Origin: Berberis thunbergii
Taxonomy: Eukaryota; Streptophyta; Magnoliopsida; Ranunculales; Berberidaceae
Reading direction: 5' to 3'
Length of the DNA: 64,000 bases
Assembly (NCBI GenBank): GCA_003290165.1
Contig: QNQO01000550.1
Span: forward strand, 248,001 to 312,000
The notes under the pieces are model-generated. The model saw only the letters and a program-made list of their open reading frames with translations. It made no database searches and had not been told where the DNA came from. This document shows positions 47,490 through 58,765 of this stretch, piece after piece. The number at the start of each line of letters is the position of its first letter. Position 1 is the stretch's first letter. The position numbers and the translations under genes are program-made.

Positions 47490-48010
47490 CATTAGCAACG
47501 GTTTTGTACCGTGGGTGTAAGCCATTGCCACGGTTAAGAGCCGTTGGCTACAGAGGCGTCGTGAAATTTGTTGCAACGGCTATAAACCGTTGCTAAACAT
47601 TGTAGCAACGGTTTTATGTTTGAGTAGGGGTGGTGATTTTCAGCATTTTGCCACGGTTTTAAACCGTTGCAAGAAGAATAGCAACGGTTTTTAGCCGTGG
47701 CAAACATAGCCACGGTTTTAAGCCATGACAAGGTGTAGATATTAGCAACAATTTTAAACCGTGGCTAACAAGGTAGCAACGGTTTTTAGCCGTGGCTAAC
47801 CCTGGCCACGGTTTTAAGTCGTGACAAGATGTAGATATTAGCAACGGTTTTAAACCGTGGCTAACTATTGCAACGGTTTTTAGCCGTGGCTAACCCTGGC
47901 CACGGTTTTAAGCCATGGCTAAACTGTGAGGAATAAACCGTGGCAAACGTGATAGCAACGGTTTTTAGCCGTTGCAATAGTTAGCCACGGTTTAAAACCG
48001 TGGCAAATTT
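47490..48010. repeat. CACTA left sub-terminal palindromic array
   Basis: About 20 copies of a motif of the form (ac/gc)AACGGTTTTnAnCCGT(G/T)GC. Each is itself an inverted repeat around CGGTTT..AAACCG, with variants GCAACGG and GCCACGG alternating. In CACTA elements such sub-terminal repeats bind the TNPA-type protein. Confidence 0.9.
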
Positions 48011-48276
48011 TGTTTGTAAAATTTTTTTTTTTTTCTATCAAATGACTAAAAGCATAAGCATCCAAATTTTAGTAAAACCAATACCTAATCAAATAGACAA
48101 TGGGATTATTGAATTGATGGGTTTTAATTCCTCAATAAGTAAGAAAGAGCATTGTTATATATACAACCTAAAAAATGAGTCTATACAAGAATGCCAATCC
48201 AATATACATATAACAGTTTCAAGACTCCACAACTAAAAAATGCCAGTTATGCAAAACTCGATTGAACATAACAAAA

Positions 48277-49431
48277 TTACAGGGCGTCACAAGTAACCTT
48301 AAGCTTGATGTTCTCCTTCTCTAGGGTTGCAATCACTCCTTTTAAAATTTCAGCACTTTCAACTTCTTGCTCTTCATCATTCCTTCTAGTCAACTTTAAT
48401 TGCAGTCGCTTTATTTCTAATATTTTTTCATTGAATTCATTTTGTAAAGCTATCATCTCTGCCACAGACTTCTGCCCCTAAAGACATAAAAATCATAGAA
48501 ATTAGAAAGAATTCTACCGAAAGGCACATGGTAAACATGAAGATGGTCAATAATCAACAGACACAAAGATAAACACACATAATTATCATAAATAACTATT
48601 CATTAATATTATCCATTCACCAAGAGTACATGGGGAACCATGCAAGTGAGGGGGAAGGTAAGAGAGAGGGGACATATAGCTTCTTGTTTTAAGGTAATGA
48701 ACATCAAATTTCCTATTGTTTAGTTCTTGGGTTTTATATTTCCAGATTGAACTACCAAACAGTTAAGTCAACTAGACAAACACAATCAAACCTTTGTATC
48801 AAAGACTCTTCACTTCCACAAGAAATATATAAACAATAACAACCAAAATATAAGCTTTGTAGCCAGGACAAGTACTCCACGCTTAAGGGGAAAAAAATAT
48901 GAATGTTATGACTTATGAATATATGGCAATATAGAAAATGATCAATTTAAAAATGACTAACAAAATGAAGTTTATAAAAGTGAAAATATTGCACCCTCAA
49001 TTTGGTTGGTAATTTGGTTAACATGTCTGACATGCCATATGACCCATACCCAAGTTCGTCACTGACATGTATTTGCCAGTGTTACATAGAAGAATTACAC
49101 CAAAGCGTATTTTGATCAAGATTCATAAGGGCTCCCTTTCAATAAGTCAATCTTTCAACTAATTGACTGGGTATAAATGTACCTAGGATAGATATGCATA
49201 AAACATCAGGTAGCCAATGATCAAGGGTCATTTAGTGAAACATAAAAACATGGTAATAGACTGTAATCAACAAAAAAAAAACCCTGGAAAGGTGCCAGCG
49301 TGGACTACATTATGCATCTCATCAACAATAAATTAGTTAAGTTCTAGAAATTGAAGTAAAACTTACTGTATCCTTGCTCAACTTTAAAATATGGACTTCC
49401 TTCTGAAGGTCTTCATTTAGTTTGTGTTCCT
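48277..49431 (-). pseudogene. captured coiled-coil gene fragment (two exons)
   Basis: Exon 49367-49431 (EHKLNEDLQKEVHILKLSKD) and exon 48277-48477 (AEMIALQNEFNEKILEIKRL, later ATLEKENIKLKVTCDAL, then stop) join in frame across a GT-AG intron. Both are heptad-rich coiled coil. The pattern is reminiscent of kinesin tails, but coiled coils look alike and I cannot assign a family. It is the most 3' of the fragments on the minus strand and would supply a stop codon for any read-through transcript. Confidence 0.5.
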
Positions 49432-49610
49432 CTGGAAAGTAAGCAAAAACTTATTAAAGAAATTGAACAACAAAAGGTAAGGAGCAACATTTCAGCTCTG
49501 GTATTTAAACAGATGCATAATTTCCCCCAATCAAAATATCAAGTCTAACCCACTTGACAACACCATAGTAAAACAATTGAAAAATAAAATTGAAAAAAAT
49601 AAAAGTATAC

Positions 49611-50069
49611 TTTCCCAGTAAAGCCAAAATTCAATGGCATGTCATCAGTGGACTGCAGCATAAATTTCATATGTACTGGTGCAGGTGTACATGTTGTTGC
49701 GCGTGATCCATGCGACGGTCCAGTCCCACCTCCCACCAAAGTAGTGATGCCTTCAGGGATTATTAAAAGTTACTTTTAGAGACAACAACGTCATCATGAA
49801 GAGTCAATAACTGTTAATTTTTTTGCCATGCTATAGTTGATTTTCTAGACCTATCTAGTGTTCTAGCATTCCTATCTATATATTTGGCCATTGCTAAGAT
49901 TCTGTTAAGCTTGACTGCTCAAAGGAAATAAATAAATAAATATATAAATAGAAATCTAACCGCTTGATATAGCTTCAAATGTCATTTGAGGACATATGTA
50001 ATGGACATGACAGTCTATCACCCCTGCAGTTACAATCATTCCTTCTCCAGCAATAACCTCAGTGTTTAC
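49611..50069 (-). pseudogene. urease fragment captured by CACTA (two exons)
   Basis: Exon 49961-50069 reads [20 protein letters not shown] then [17 protein letters not shown]. Exon 49611-49750 continues [20 protein letters not shown] then [20 protein letters not shown] and FGFTGK. This is the start of the amidohydrolase domain of plant urease, which hydrolyses urea to ammonia; the HVH motif is part of the nickel site. The exons join in phase (109 + 140 nt) with a GT-AG intron. Typical plant urease is near 840 aa; only 82 residues are here, so it is inactive. No stop or frameshift is seen within the two exons. Confidence 0.92.
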
Positions 50070-50644
50070 CTAAATCAAAAAAATGAAAGTCTGAACATAT
50101 GCTAATGACATGACAAAAATGTACACAAATTCTAAGCAAGAACTCACGGGGGACTACTGTCGTGAAATAAGGATCCATTCCAGTGAAACCTTCCTTGAAG
50201 AAAAAAAAAATCAATAAGACAGTAAAACTAAAAAGAGGAGCATTGTGTTGATTAGACATTTCCTTGCTGCTTAAAATAAAATAAATACCAGTAGCACATT
50301 GATGATGCATGACATACCCAACTCATCGAAAAATGAGACATAGGCAATGCACTTAAGTGCTTCACTGCATTGCAAAATGAAATTCTTTAGCCATACATAT
50401 GCATAACCAACAAAAAAAAATTCACTACACTCATAAACAGGAAACAAAAAAGACTCGAGCATTATCAAAACAATCTATTGGTTTTTTTAATCTGATTAAT
50501 TAACAAAGAACAGAGATAACAACTCACCAAGGAACAACAAAGCAAAACAAAGATGCCTGAAATTCCCCAATAGACCGAACAACTCAGCCCCCAGCTTGCT
50601 GTCACAAAACAGACCAGCCCCAAACAGAGTCACGCCACTTTGTT

Positions 50645-50845
50645 TTAAGAGCTGTCAAGTACCTGTCGTAACAGACCCAACACCAAGTAGATCTGATAGG
50701 ATTGCTTTACTGCAGATGCCGGTTGAATTCCCTGTTGCTGCACTTGTTGTCTCAGCTGTTGCTGTTGTTGCTGCTGCTGCAATTGATGTTGCAACTGGGC
50801 CCGTTGCATTGGTGGCAAAGATTGCATGAAATGTTGCGGCTGTTG
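50645..50845 (-). pseudogene. Gln-rich exon, possible transcriptional co-regulator fragment
   Basis: The minus-strand frame reads QQPQHFMQSLPPMQRAQLQH then a polyQ-rich stretch with LRQQVQQQGIQPASAVK, bounded upstream by a caacag acceptor and downstream by gacag/gtactt. Plant co-repressors of the SEUSS type have similar Q-rich segments, but low-complexity resemblance is weak evidence. It lies upstream of the urease exons on the same strand and may be another captured piece. Confidence 0.35.
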
Positions 50846-50849
50846 ATGT

Positions 50850-53800
50850 CAAAGTTAGTAAAGAGCTATATGATGTATTTTGCAGAATCTCTACTAGCAG
50901 TCCAAGTAAAAACCTTTAAAACTGAAAAAAAAAATCCTGGAATAAATATTTTTTAACATGAAAGCAAGGAAAGAAGCAGAGTTCAAACTACGTAAGTCGT
51001 GGCAAATTTGGAAAGAGTAGAGACACATGAAGATGAAGAGCACTTTATTAGAAATGGGCCATAACCACCATACTGATAGCATCCTATTATTATTGTGGAA
51101 CCAACCTCTAAAATTTCCACAAATCAATCAAAAATGCTCTCACAGTCTCTCAATACTATTTGTTGATATGGCTTTTTGGCACGTAGAAAATTGTCTATAT
51201 TCCTCATGTTATGCAATCATATTTCTTTTGTTATTAAGTTTTGGTTGAATTTTATTATAGTACAATGCAACTGTAAGTCCAAAATATATTGCTTTTGCTT
51301 TTTCAACTAGTTTAGACTCAAATAGTATGGATCAACATGTTATGATAAAATTTTAGAATTTTTTTCAACAAAGGAACAAGCCTTTCACGTACCAACATAA
51401 AATTAGCATGTTTCATACACATTCATCAAAGAACCACCCAGAATTACGTCAACGTTGAAGAGTCAACATCACTAAACTATATACCATCTACCTATTGACC
51501 AAAAACAAATGATCCAAATTGAAAACTAAAGACAATAAGCTCACCAGAGTTGCCAACTCAAACTGCAGTCCCAACTCTTGCATTCACTAAAGACCAGACT
51601 GCTTCCCTAGCAAACTCATCTGCTCATAACCTGAATCCATCAAATTCCAAGCTATAAGAATTCTTTCAAGCAATTTATCAAACTGTTGCACACCAACTAG
51701 ATTTTGCATAGAAACTGAAGATCAATTTGGACGAACAAATTCAAACCAAACCCATGAACAAAAACATGAGAAGAAATGGTGCTGCCATTATCAACAGCAG
51801 ATAAATCAGCACATGAAGAAGAAGAGAGCTTGGTAGATTGGGAGAGCTTGGTAGATAAATCAGCCCTCAGCACTCACGCAGCACTCAGCACCCACGCAGC
51901 CATGCAGCACTCAGCACTCAGCACTCACGCAGCACTCAGCACCCACGCAACACTCAGCACCCACGCAGCAAGTCAGGCCGCATTAACCACATCCACGCAG
52001 CCGCAGAATCTCAAAAACCGCAACCACGCAGCAAGTCAGGCCGCAGCACTCAGCACTCAGCACTCAGCACTCAGCACTCAGCCAGAACACAACATCGCAG
52101 CAGCAGTCCATGTCATCGCAGCTTCGGACCGCAGTAAACGCAGCACCCATACAAACAGAAAACAATCTGTTTTGCGACAGACTGCCCAGTCTAGTGCGCA
52201 CCCACCGTGCTGCTGCTCGTCCCCCTAATTGCAATCCTGTTTTGCAGTTCCTTGCAGTCCAAAAAACAGAGATATTCCCAGTTTAGAAAGCATACCAAGC
52301 ACATTAGATTTGCATTAGATAACTACAACATACCAAGCACATTCCAGTTTTCAATCCCTTATGCTCATCACATAAGTGTGCCAGAATCATCCTTCCCTAT
52401 AAATTCAACATTAGCCTTCTTACATGAATATTAGCATAAACTAGTAATAATTGCTAATAGTGTAAAAACATCCGAAGTTGTAAACACTAGTGGTATTTTG
52501 TTAATGTGAAACGAACAAAATAAAGGGCAATTTGTGCGCGGTAACTTAAAAGTTGTGGAATTGAATTTTTCGATTCACAAAACCTACAAATATTTACATT
52601 GGTCTCAACAGATGGAAGCATGTTCATACCTGTCACCTGCTCCTCGTATAGAGCCAAGCAAAGCTATGCACCTTCACAAGTACTTGCCACAATTACCTGC
52701 AATTGTCAACCAAGCAAAGTTAGCTTTTATAGCTTGACAAGAAGCTCAAACCAATCATGCATTCGAAGAAAAACAAATGCTGGAAAAAATTCAATTCATT
52801 CCAACATCTTAAGTTGAAATTTATGTAAAATGGACAGCTGCAATCAGCTACATTCTTCATTTTCGTACAATTGTTTGATAGGCAAAAAAGGTTAAAATGA
52901 GCTGATTTTTTGTAAAGATGATCTCCACCTTAAAAATTCGTAATTCTATTCAATGTGGGAATGTGTATCAAAAAGTGTGACAAACTAACATGCCCTATTT
53001 AAAAAAGTTCATGACAGGCAAGTTTGAATATTAAGTTCATCTTTATCATCACTTTTGCATAACTTGATAAATGCTAGGAAATCATAAAAAAGATCTAGTC
53101 ACTTATGTAAGAGACCCTAGTGTGCATGGTTGCAAGTGTGTAGAGAGAGATTAATCTCAATTCTCACATCCCCAAACCAAAAACATTTCATCATTAATGA
53201 CAAGTGACAAACAAACTCCAAGCAGGAGATGAGGTATCTTGCCAGTGACCAGTGATAAAAAAATAGACATGCATAAGAAGACTCCATTGAACTACAGGAA
53301 ATAGATCATGCCGTAAACCTCCAATTGTTCCGTCCTTGGTCTTTTTGTCTGAGATCCCCGACATTATGATGCACATCCTGTCACAAGTTAATCCATAAAT
53401 AAGAAATAATTTCAATAAAGAAAATAATCATCATACCTATCAAACTTAATTACAAAGAATATTATGAAACATCAGTTCAAGACTTGATTTTCGACTGAAA
53501 GTTAATTAATCTAACAAACAAAGAGAAGGAAGACAAAGATAGACACGTGTTTCACATTGCAATGCCCATAGATTGCTGACAAGTTTATAGATATGAGTGT
53601 GTCTTACTAAAATTTTGAAACTGGTTGACTACAGAAGGTAAAATATCAAGTAAACACTTATAACTAAGGAAATTTTTAATTTTTTTTTTAAAAGTGAAAC
53701 AACTAACATGAAGAATACCTCCCATGACAGATGCTAAAGCAACAAAGGGGCATTGTCTTCCCAATATTGGCAGTTGAACTACAAGCAGACAACATTCCCA

Positions 53801-53920
53801 CCATTTTGATAAATGTTTTTTATACATAACTTGAAGTCTTCTCATTCTCAGTTAACTGGGAAAGCGTCAATAGCATTTTATCTCAATTATCAGCATGGGT
53901 ATCAAAAGGAAAAAACAAAT
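50850..53920. other. CACTA interior without assignable exons
   Basis: Apart from the tandem repeats at 51860-52090 I see no confident exon. Minus-strand stretches near 52620-52700, 53290-53400 and 53715-53830 have exon-like length and flanking AG/GT signals but match nothing I recognise. They may be further captured or decayed pieces. Confidence 0.4.
51860..52090. repeat. cagcactcag minisatellite
   Basis: Irregular tandem copies of gcactcagcactcacgca and shorter gcactca units. A plus-strand frame (51776-52228) reads through as ALSTHA repeats, but this follows from the repeat rather than from a gene: no start context, no family. Confidence 0.8.
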
Positions 53921-53926
53921 TTCTAC

Positions 53927-54896
53927 CTTCAATTGACCAATGATATACTGACGTTTGAGTGACCAAACCCAACATCTTTGGGGTAATCCACTTCCAAAAG
54001 ACAACCTGTATGGATGACAACAGATAAACAAAAATTAGCCTCATTCCAACAACAACAAAAAAACTAAGATATTTATTATGCTGGAAAAGTAAACAGGATG
54101 CAATTATAACCTGCTCAGGCATCTGGTGAGACTTCATTTTTGCCTTTGCTTCAATGTTGAATATTTGTAAGTGATCTTGGGTGGTTCCTTGAAGTTGAGC
54201 TTCAAACAAAAACAAAAATTCAACACTTGGAACATATAATAATCTGCCTTTTTCAGTAATGTGAACAAATTCAAACGTCACACCTACTGCTAAATATTCT
54301 ACACTGGTCACTGTGTCAGTAGTGCCTAGTGGATGGCAAATAGTTTTACATATTCTTAAGTCATAATTGCAATTTGCAAGTGTCAGTTATCATGTCAATC
54401 TACTATTTAATAAACAAACTAACAACCCGGTTTACACGAATCAGATACGTTTATTTGTTTCTCTTCCAGCTTTCCAATTTCGCTCATGGTACCATCAAAT
54501 AACAAGGTGTAAATTAAGATTCGCGTAAAAGGATTAAGCACATGATAAAGTCATAGAGTTTAAACTACAACAAAATACGAGAGACAATGTAAATGTAACT
54601 AAAATTGAATCATCTACTAGTAATTCCATTACAGGTGTGCAATCATTACAAGTCATGAATACATAGACAATGTAGACTGCTAATCAAAAAAGAAACTCCA
54701 AACCTTGAAGAGCAAGAATTCTTGAATTAGGATTCATCAAGGCCAAATCCGCAGTGATAGGCCTTCTTAAAGGCTGCATAGGCATGTTCATGTCAATGAT
54801 CACCACACTGTTCTCGCCAACACACATATACTTCTCAAATTCCATAGTAACATGAGTGAAGGTGATAAACTGTGGATTGATTCCAACGCTCGGAAG
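53927..54896 (-). pseudogene. clathrin heavy chain fragment captured by CACTA (three exons)
   Basis: Exons 54704-54896 ([20 protein letters not shown] ... [20 protein letters not shown]), 54111-54199 ([20 protein letters not shown]) and 53927-54005 ([20 protein letters not shown]) form the start of the N-terminal beta-propeller of clathrin heavy chain, the coat protein of endocytic vesicles. The exons join in phase (193, 89, 79 nt). The natural first exon with the ATG is absent. Four residues are missing between CVG and ENSVV relative to the usual CVRETAPQNSVV. Its 5' neighbour is the asparagine synthetase segment, which ends on a compatible phase. Confidence 0.93.
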
Positions 54897-55160
54897 CTGC
54901 AAACACAACAAATCCAATAACAAAACATTGATCAGAGGTTTTCAGCATTCAATTGCATAATTGAGTCAAGAACTTCGATTCAATTAATCAGATCTTGACT
55001 TATACTACAGATCTGTCATGATCCGGTGAATAACCAAGTATCAACTAAAAAATTCATCAAAAAACACACGAAACAAGTCGACGTTGAAGTGCTTATTTAA
55101 GTTTCAGTACCAAAATATGAGTAGTTCAACAAGAGAAAGATTTGAAGGCGAGGGAATTAC

Positions 55161-56947
55161 GCGATCGGCAGCATGGGCCTTGAGCCCATCAATCCAACTA
55201 TATCCAACACCATCACTAAACTGCTCCTTCTGCCTATAGAGAATATGTTGTAGAAGAAGAACAAATGCATAATGTTAGCCAGTAATCACTGTTAACAAAA
55301 CAAAAGGAACTTAGGATGGCAATCCACTGACCTTTGGTAAGTAAGGTTGCTCCTCATCATCAAAAGCCCTCCTTAGTATCCATTTCTCGATACGTCCCTG
55401 ATCAGGTTTGATCTGTTCACCAAATAACAAAAATTAAGACTAATTCACTGTTATTGTTTCATGAACTTGAGCAACCCAAGGGATGTTTTGTTTCATAGAC
55501 ATACCATTTTCCACTCAGGATCAATATCCATGGCAACGTTAATGAATTCTTTGTCTAAGAATGGCACACGAGCTTCAAGACCCCAGGTTGATTTATTAGC
55601 TCTTAGGCAATCATACTGATGCAGGGCCTTTATCTGTAATTTATGTTGGAAGAGAACTTGAGCAATTTTTTTAGAGATACATATATACAATAATCAAGAA
55701 TCGTGAAAAGAAATAAACTTTGTATACCTTGTGACAGGTCTCACGGTGAAATTCTTCTTTGTTGGGTGCCTTGTGGAAATACAAGTACCCTCCAAATATC
55801 TCATCAGAACCTTCTCCAGATATCACCATCTTCACTCCCAAAGACTTGATTTTGCGAGACATAAGGAACATAGGAGTACTTGCTCGGATTGTTGTAACAT
55901 CATATGTTTCAACATGGTAGATGACATCTTCAATTGCGTCAATCCCATCCTGTCACAAACCAAAAAACAAAATCAGCTATTGGATTGACACTTCTACCAA
56001 TACAATCCTAAGAAATACCAACATCCTCTTCGACGTTGAAGTGCTTATTTAAGGTTCAGTACCTGAACAGTGAAATGAAACTCATGGTGAACTGTGCCCA
56101 AGTATTTTGCAACCTCCTTTCCTGCCTTCAAATCAGGTGATCCCTGATAACATAGAAAATACCATATTGTTAGAACATTTTTTTTAATAATTTAACAGAA
56201 CAAATATTGTCATATTTCATGGACTGTTGGAATTAATCAAAACCTCTAGGCCAACACAGAAAGAATGAAGTTGCGCCCCCCATTGCTTGGCAGCCTTTGT
56301 GCCAGCCAAGTAACGAGCCGTGACAGCTGCAACTAAAGATGAATCGAGTCCCCCAGACAAAAGAACTCCAAAGGGTACATCAGTCATAAGTCTCTTGATC
56401 ACAGCCTGTAAAAGTTATGATAAGAAATCAATTCAAAGTTAGCATGAATATATCAACAACATTCTTTCATTTTATGTTTCAAATTACCAAGAGACCTGAT
56501 ACTACTAGCTAGTCTCACCTTTTCAAAAGCGTGTCGCAGAACAAGGGGATCATAAGGAGTAGATGGAACAATTTCCGAAAACCATGTGGGGTTGTACCAC
56601 CTACGAAGGCCACCATTTTTGCTCGAGTAAAGGTGACCAGGAGGAAATAACTCAAAGTGTGCACAATCATCATTTAGTGCCTTCATTTCAGAAGAAATCC
56701 AAATTGAACCCGAGTAAAAACAGGGGAAGAATAAATAATTGACAAAGACATAATAATTAGGTGGTGAAATGCTTAAAGTTTACGGTAAAGACTAATCAAA
56801 CCTACCATCAAGTCCCCATCCAATATAGAGGGAAGTGATTCCAACGGCATCTCTGGCCACAAGAAAGCTGTTGTCATGATTATCATACAATACAAACGAG
56901 AACATCCCGTCCAACATGTCAATAAAGTCTTCCCCATATTCCTCATA
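55161..56947 (-). pseudogene. asparagine synthetase fragment captured by CACTA (eight exons)
   Basis: Eight exons cover the end of the glutaminase domain and most of the synthetase domain: 56806-56947 (YEEYGEDFIDMLDGMFSF), 56519-56709, 56244-56405 (SGGLDSS ATP loop), 56063-56143, 55728-55949 ([12 protein letters not shown]), 55505-55633, 55332-55412 and 55161-55247 ([15 protein letters not shown]). The enzyme makes asparagine from aspartate and glutamine. The first exons, with the catalytic Cys after the start Met, and the C-terminus are missing. Two acceptors are broken: the second exon follows CTCGG instead of CTCAG, the last follows CTACAA instead of [16 protein letters not shown] lacks two residues of the usual NKSTSAWG. 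A former gene piece, now decaying. Confidence 0.95.
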
Positions 56948-57569
56948 CTATAAGATCAAGATCAAAGAAGATTGTTTGTATTAGGTATAAAGAGAAGCAT
57001 GATGACTCCACAATCACAATAGAGCTCTCTTCATAAATAATTAATAGATTAGTTAGCAGTGTCCCTATAAATATGCTTCGTATATGATCTTACTAGTACT
57101 ATTATCAGAGCTAAATTAAACTTCTATCATAGCATGTGTCCTTAAACAACAAAAGGAGAAAAGGAGTGAGTGCATTTTTTATTTTATCTAAAATACTGCT
57201 AATCATTTTCTCTATAAACATATTCGGGATTGAAGAATATTTAATCCTCGAATACTTGATTAAGTAAAAGAAAAGAGGATTCAAGAATGGAGCAACAATT
57301 GAAATTTGACATCATAAAACATTACATTGAATCTCTCGTGTTTTGAATCCAGGGAGTTTAAGACGCTCCAGACTACAATCACATTCGATCTAGGCTTCCA
57401 GTTACTACATCCCTTAGCACTTCGAATCTCCCAACTTTTCATTGAATCGAAGTAGCAATCAATATAAACAATCATCGATCCCTAATTTCATCCTAAATAA
57501 AAGAGAACCCTGATGAACCCTAATTTCATCATAAATAAAAAAGAGAGAGTACCTGTTCGGTTGCAGTGG

Positions 57570-57780
57570 CTGTCGATTTTGAAGTCGAGGGAGGAGCAGG
57601 GAAGTCAAGGGAGGAGCAGGGAAATCGAGGGAGCAGGGAAGGAGGGGAGGAGGGAAGTCGAGGGAGGGAGCAGGTCGATGGAGGGAACTGTCGAGGGAGG
57701 GAGCAGGTCGATGGAGGGAACCGTCGAGGGAGGGAAGCAGGTCAAGGGAGAGAAGGAGCGCGCAGGTATCGATTTTGTGA
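57570..57780. repeat. GA-rich minisatellite
   Basis: Tandem variants of cgagggagggagcaggtcga (about 40-bp period at 57660-57740) and shorter gaggagcaggga units. It lies just inside the right sub-terminal array, upstream of the captured exons on their strand, and open frames through it are by-products of the repeat. Confidence 0.8.
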
Positions 57781-57854
57781 ATTTTTTGTCGATGAAAGTC
57801 GAGGAGGGAAGGTCGAGCGCCAAAAATAGCCCGCCCAATTTTTTTTTACTTTTC

Positions 57855-58290
57855 ATGTAGCCACGGTTTTTAGCCATTGCTAAAGATAGCCACGGTTTAA
57901 AACCGTTGCTAAATATGTTTTTGCAACGGTTTTTAGCCGTTGCTAGCTCTAGCCACGGTTTAAAACCGTTGCTAAATTTTTTTGTTGCAACGGTTTTTAA
58001 CCGTTGCTAAATTTTTTTGTTGCAACGGTTTTGAGCCGTTGCTAGGACTAGCCACGGTTCATAACCGTTGCTAAATTTTTTTTTGCAACGGTTTTGAGCC
58101 GTTGCGAATACTTCCCACGATCTGTAGCCGTTGCTAATATTAGTCACGGTTTGTAGCCGTGCCAAATATACCAACGGTTTTAAACCGTGGCCAGGGTTTT
58201 TATTACCCACGGTTTTAAGCCGTTGGTACTTATAGCTACGGTTTTTGGCCGTGGGAAATGTACCAACGGTTTAAAACCGTGGGCAGCTCG
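57855..58290. repeat. CACTA right sub-terminal palindromic array
   Basis: About 17 copies of the same motif as the left array (gccacggtttaaaaccgttg and gcaacggtttttagccgttg forms), each self-complementary. Together with the left array they frame the element symmetrically. Confidence 0.9.
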
Positions 58291-58765
58291 GCGTAGCTAA
58301 ATGGCCCTTTTGGTGTAGTGTATGCTGTATGCCTGTATTATATACCAATAGGCGAAAGTTGGTTTGAAAAAAAATAGTGAATTTGAGATCTCATTCAAAG
58401 AGAATGGTAGTTATTTTTTTCGACAGATAGAAAATTCATTAGTATAAAAAAGAAAAGAAAAAAAGGCGGCTGAGTAAGCCTAGAAAAAGATAATGATATT
58501 AAATATCTGGAGTCTCCTTTTGAATTGTATACAAACTTTCCCACCTGCAAGGACCATGATAGGGAATTATTTGATCGCCTTTATCTGAAAGAAAGAGTGA
58601 AACACAATCAACCTGTTTACGACAATTATTCAAAATCTTAATCACACTGGGGTGGAGCATATCGTGAATTTCTTTTAGAATGCTAGTTTTAGGGGTGGGG
58701 TTGTACAATTTCTACTCCTTTCTATGGGAGCCCTTGTTGAAATGCAATAATTGTTTGCTTGAGCA

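Larger units (their letters stand above)
47472..58320. mobile_element. 10.85-kb CACTA transposon carrying several host gene fragments
   Basis: The element opens CACTACACCAAAAA and closes with the inverted TTTTGGTGTAGTG, flanked by a 3-bp TAT on each side (47469-47471 and 58321-58323), as expected of En/Spm-type elements. Both ends carry dense arrays of a 20-bp palindromic motif (47490-48010 and 57855-58290), the arrangement used for transposase binding. I see no TNP2-like transposase, so it is non-autonomous. The interior holds minus-strand exons of asparagine synthetase, clathrin heavy chain and urease, plus a coiled-coil segment and a Gln-rich exon. Introns are retained, so capture was from genomic DNA, not from mRNA. 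Confidence 0.93.

Noticed and set aside
47490..48010. CRISPR-like array of short repeats
   Set aside because: The repeats are palindromic sub-terminal motifs of a CACTA element in a plant genome, with no spacers of constant length.
51776..52228. 150-codon forward frame with ALSTHA repeats
   Set aside because: The frame follows from a short tandem repeat with no stop in that phase. It is inside the CACTA element, lacks splice or start context and resembles no family.
53585..53845. Possible fourth clathrin exon
   Set aside because: The frames there do not match the expected continuation after VYHWSIEG, so I did not extend the clathrin fragment.
57513..57877. Overlapping forward and reverse frames in the GA-rich stretch
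   Set aside because: Purine-rich minisatellite DNA is open in several frames on both strands; no real gene is indicated.
58499..58708. 69-codon minus-strand frame near the CACTA right flank
   Set aside because: Possibly a repeat-derived peptide; no recognisable motif and no neighbours supporting it.
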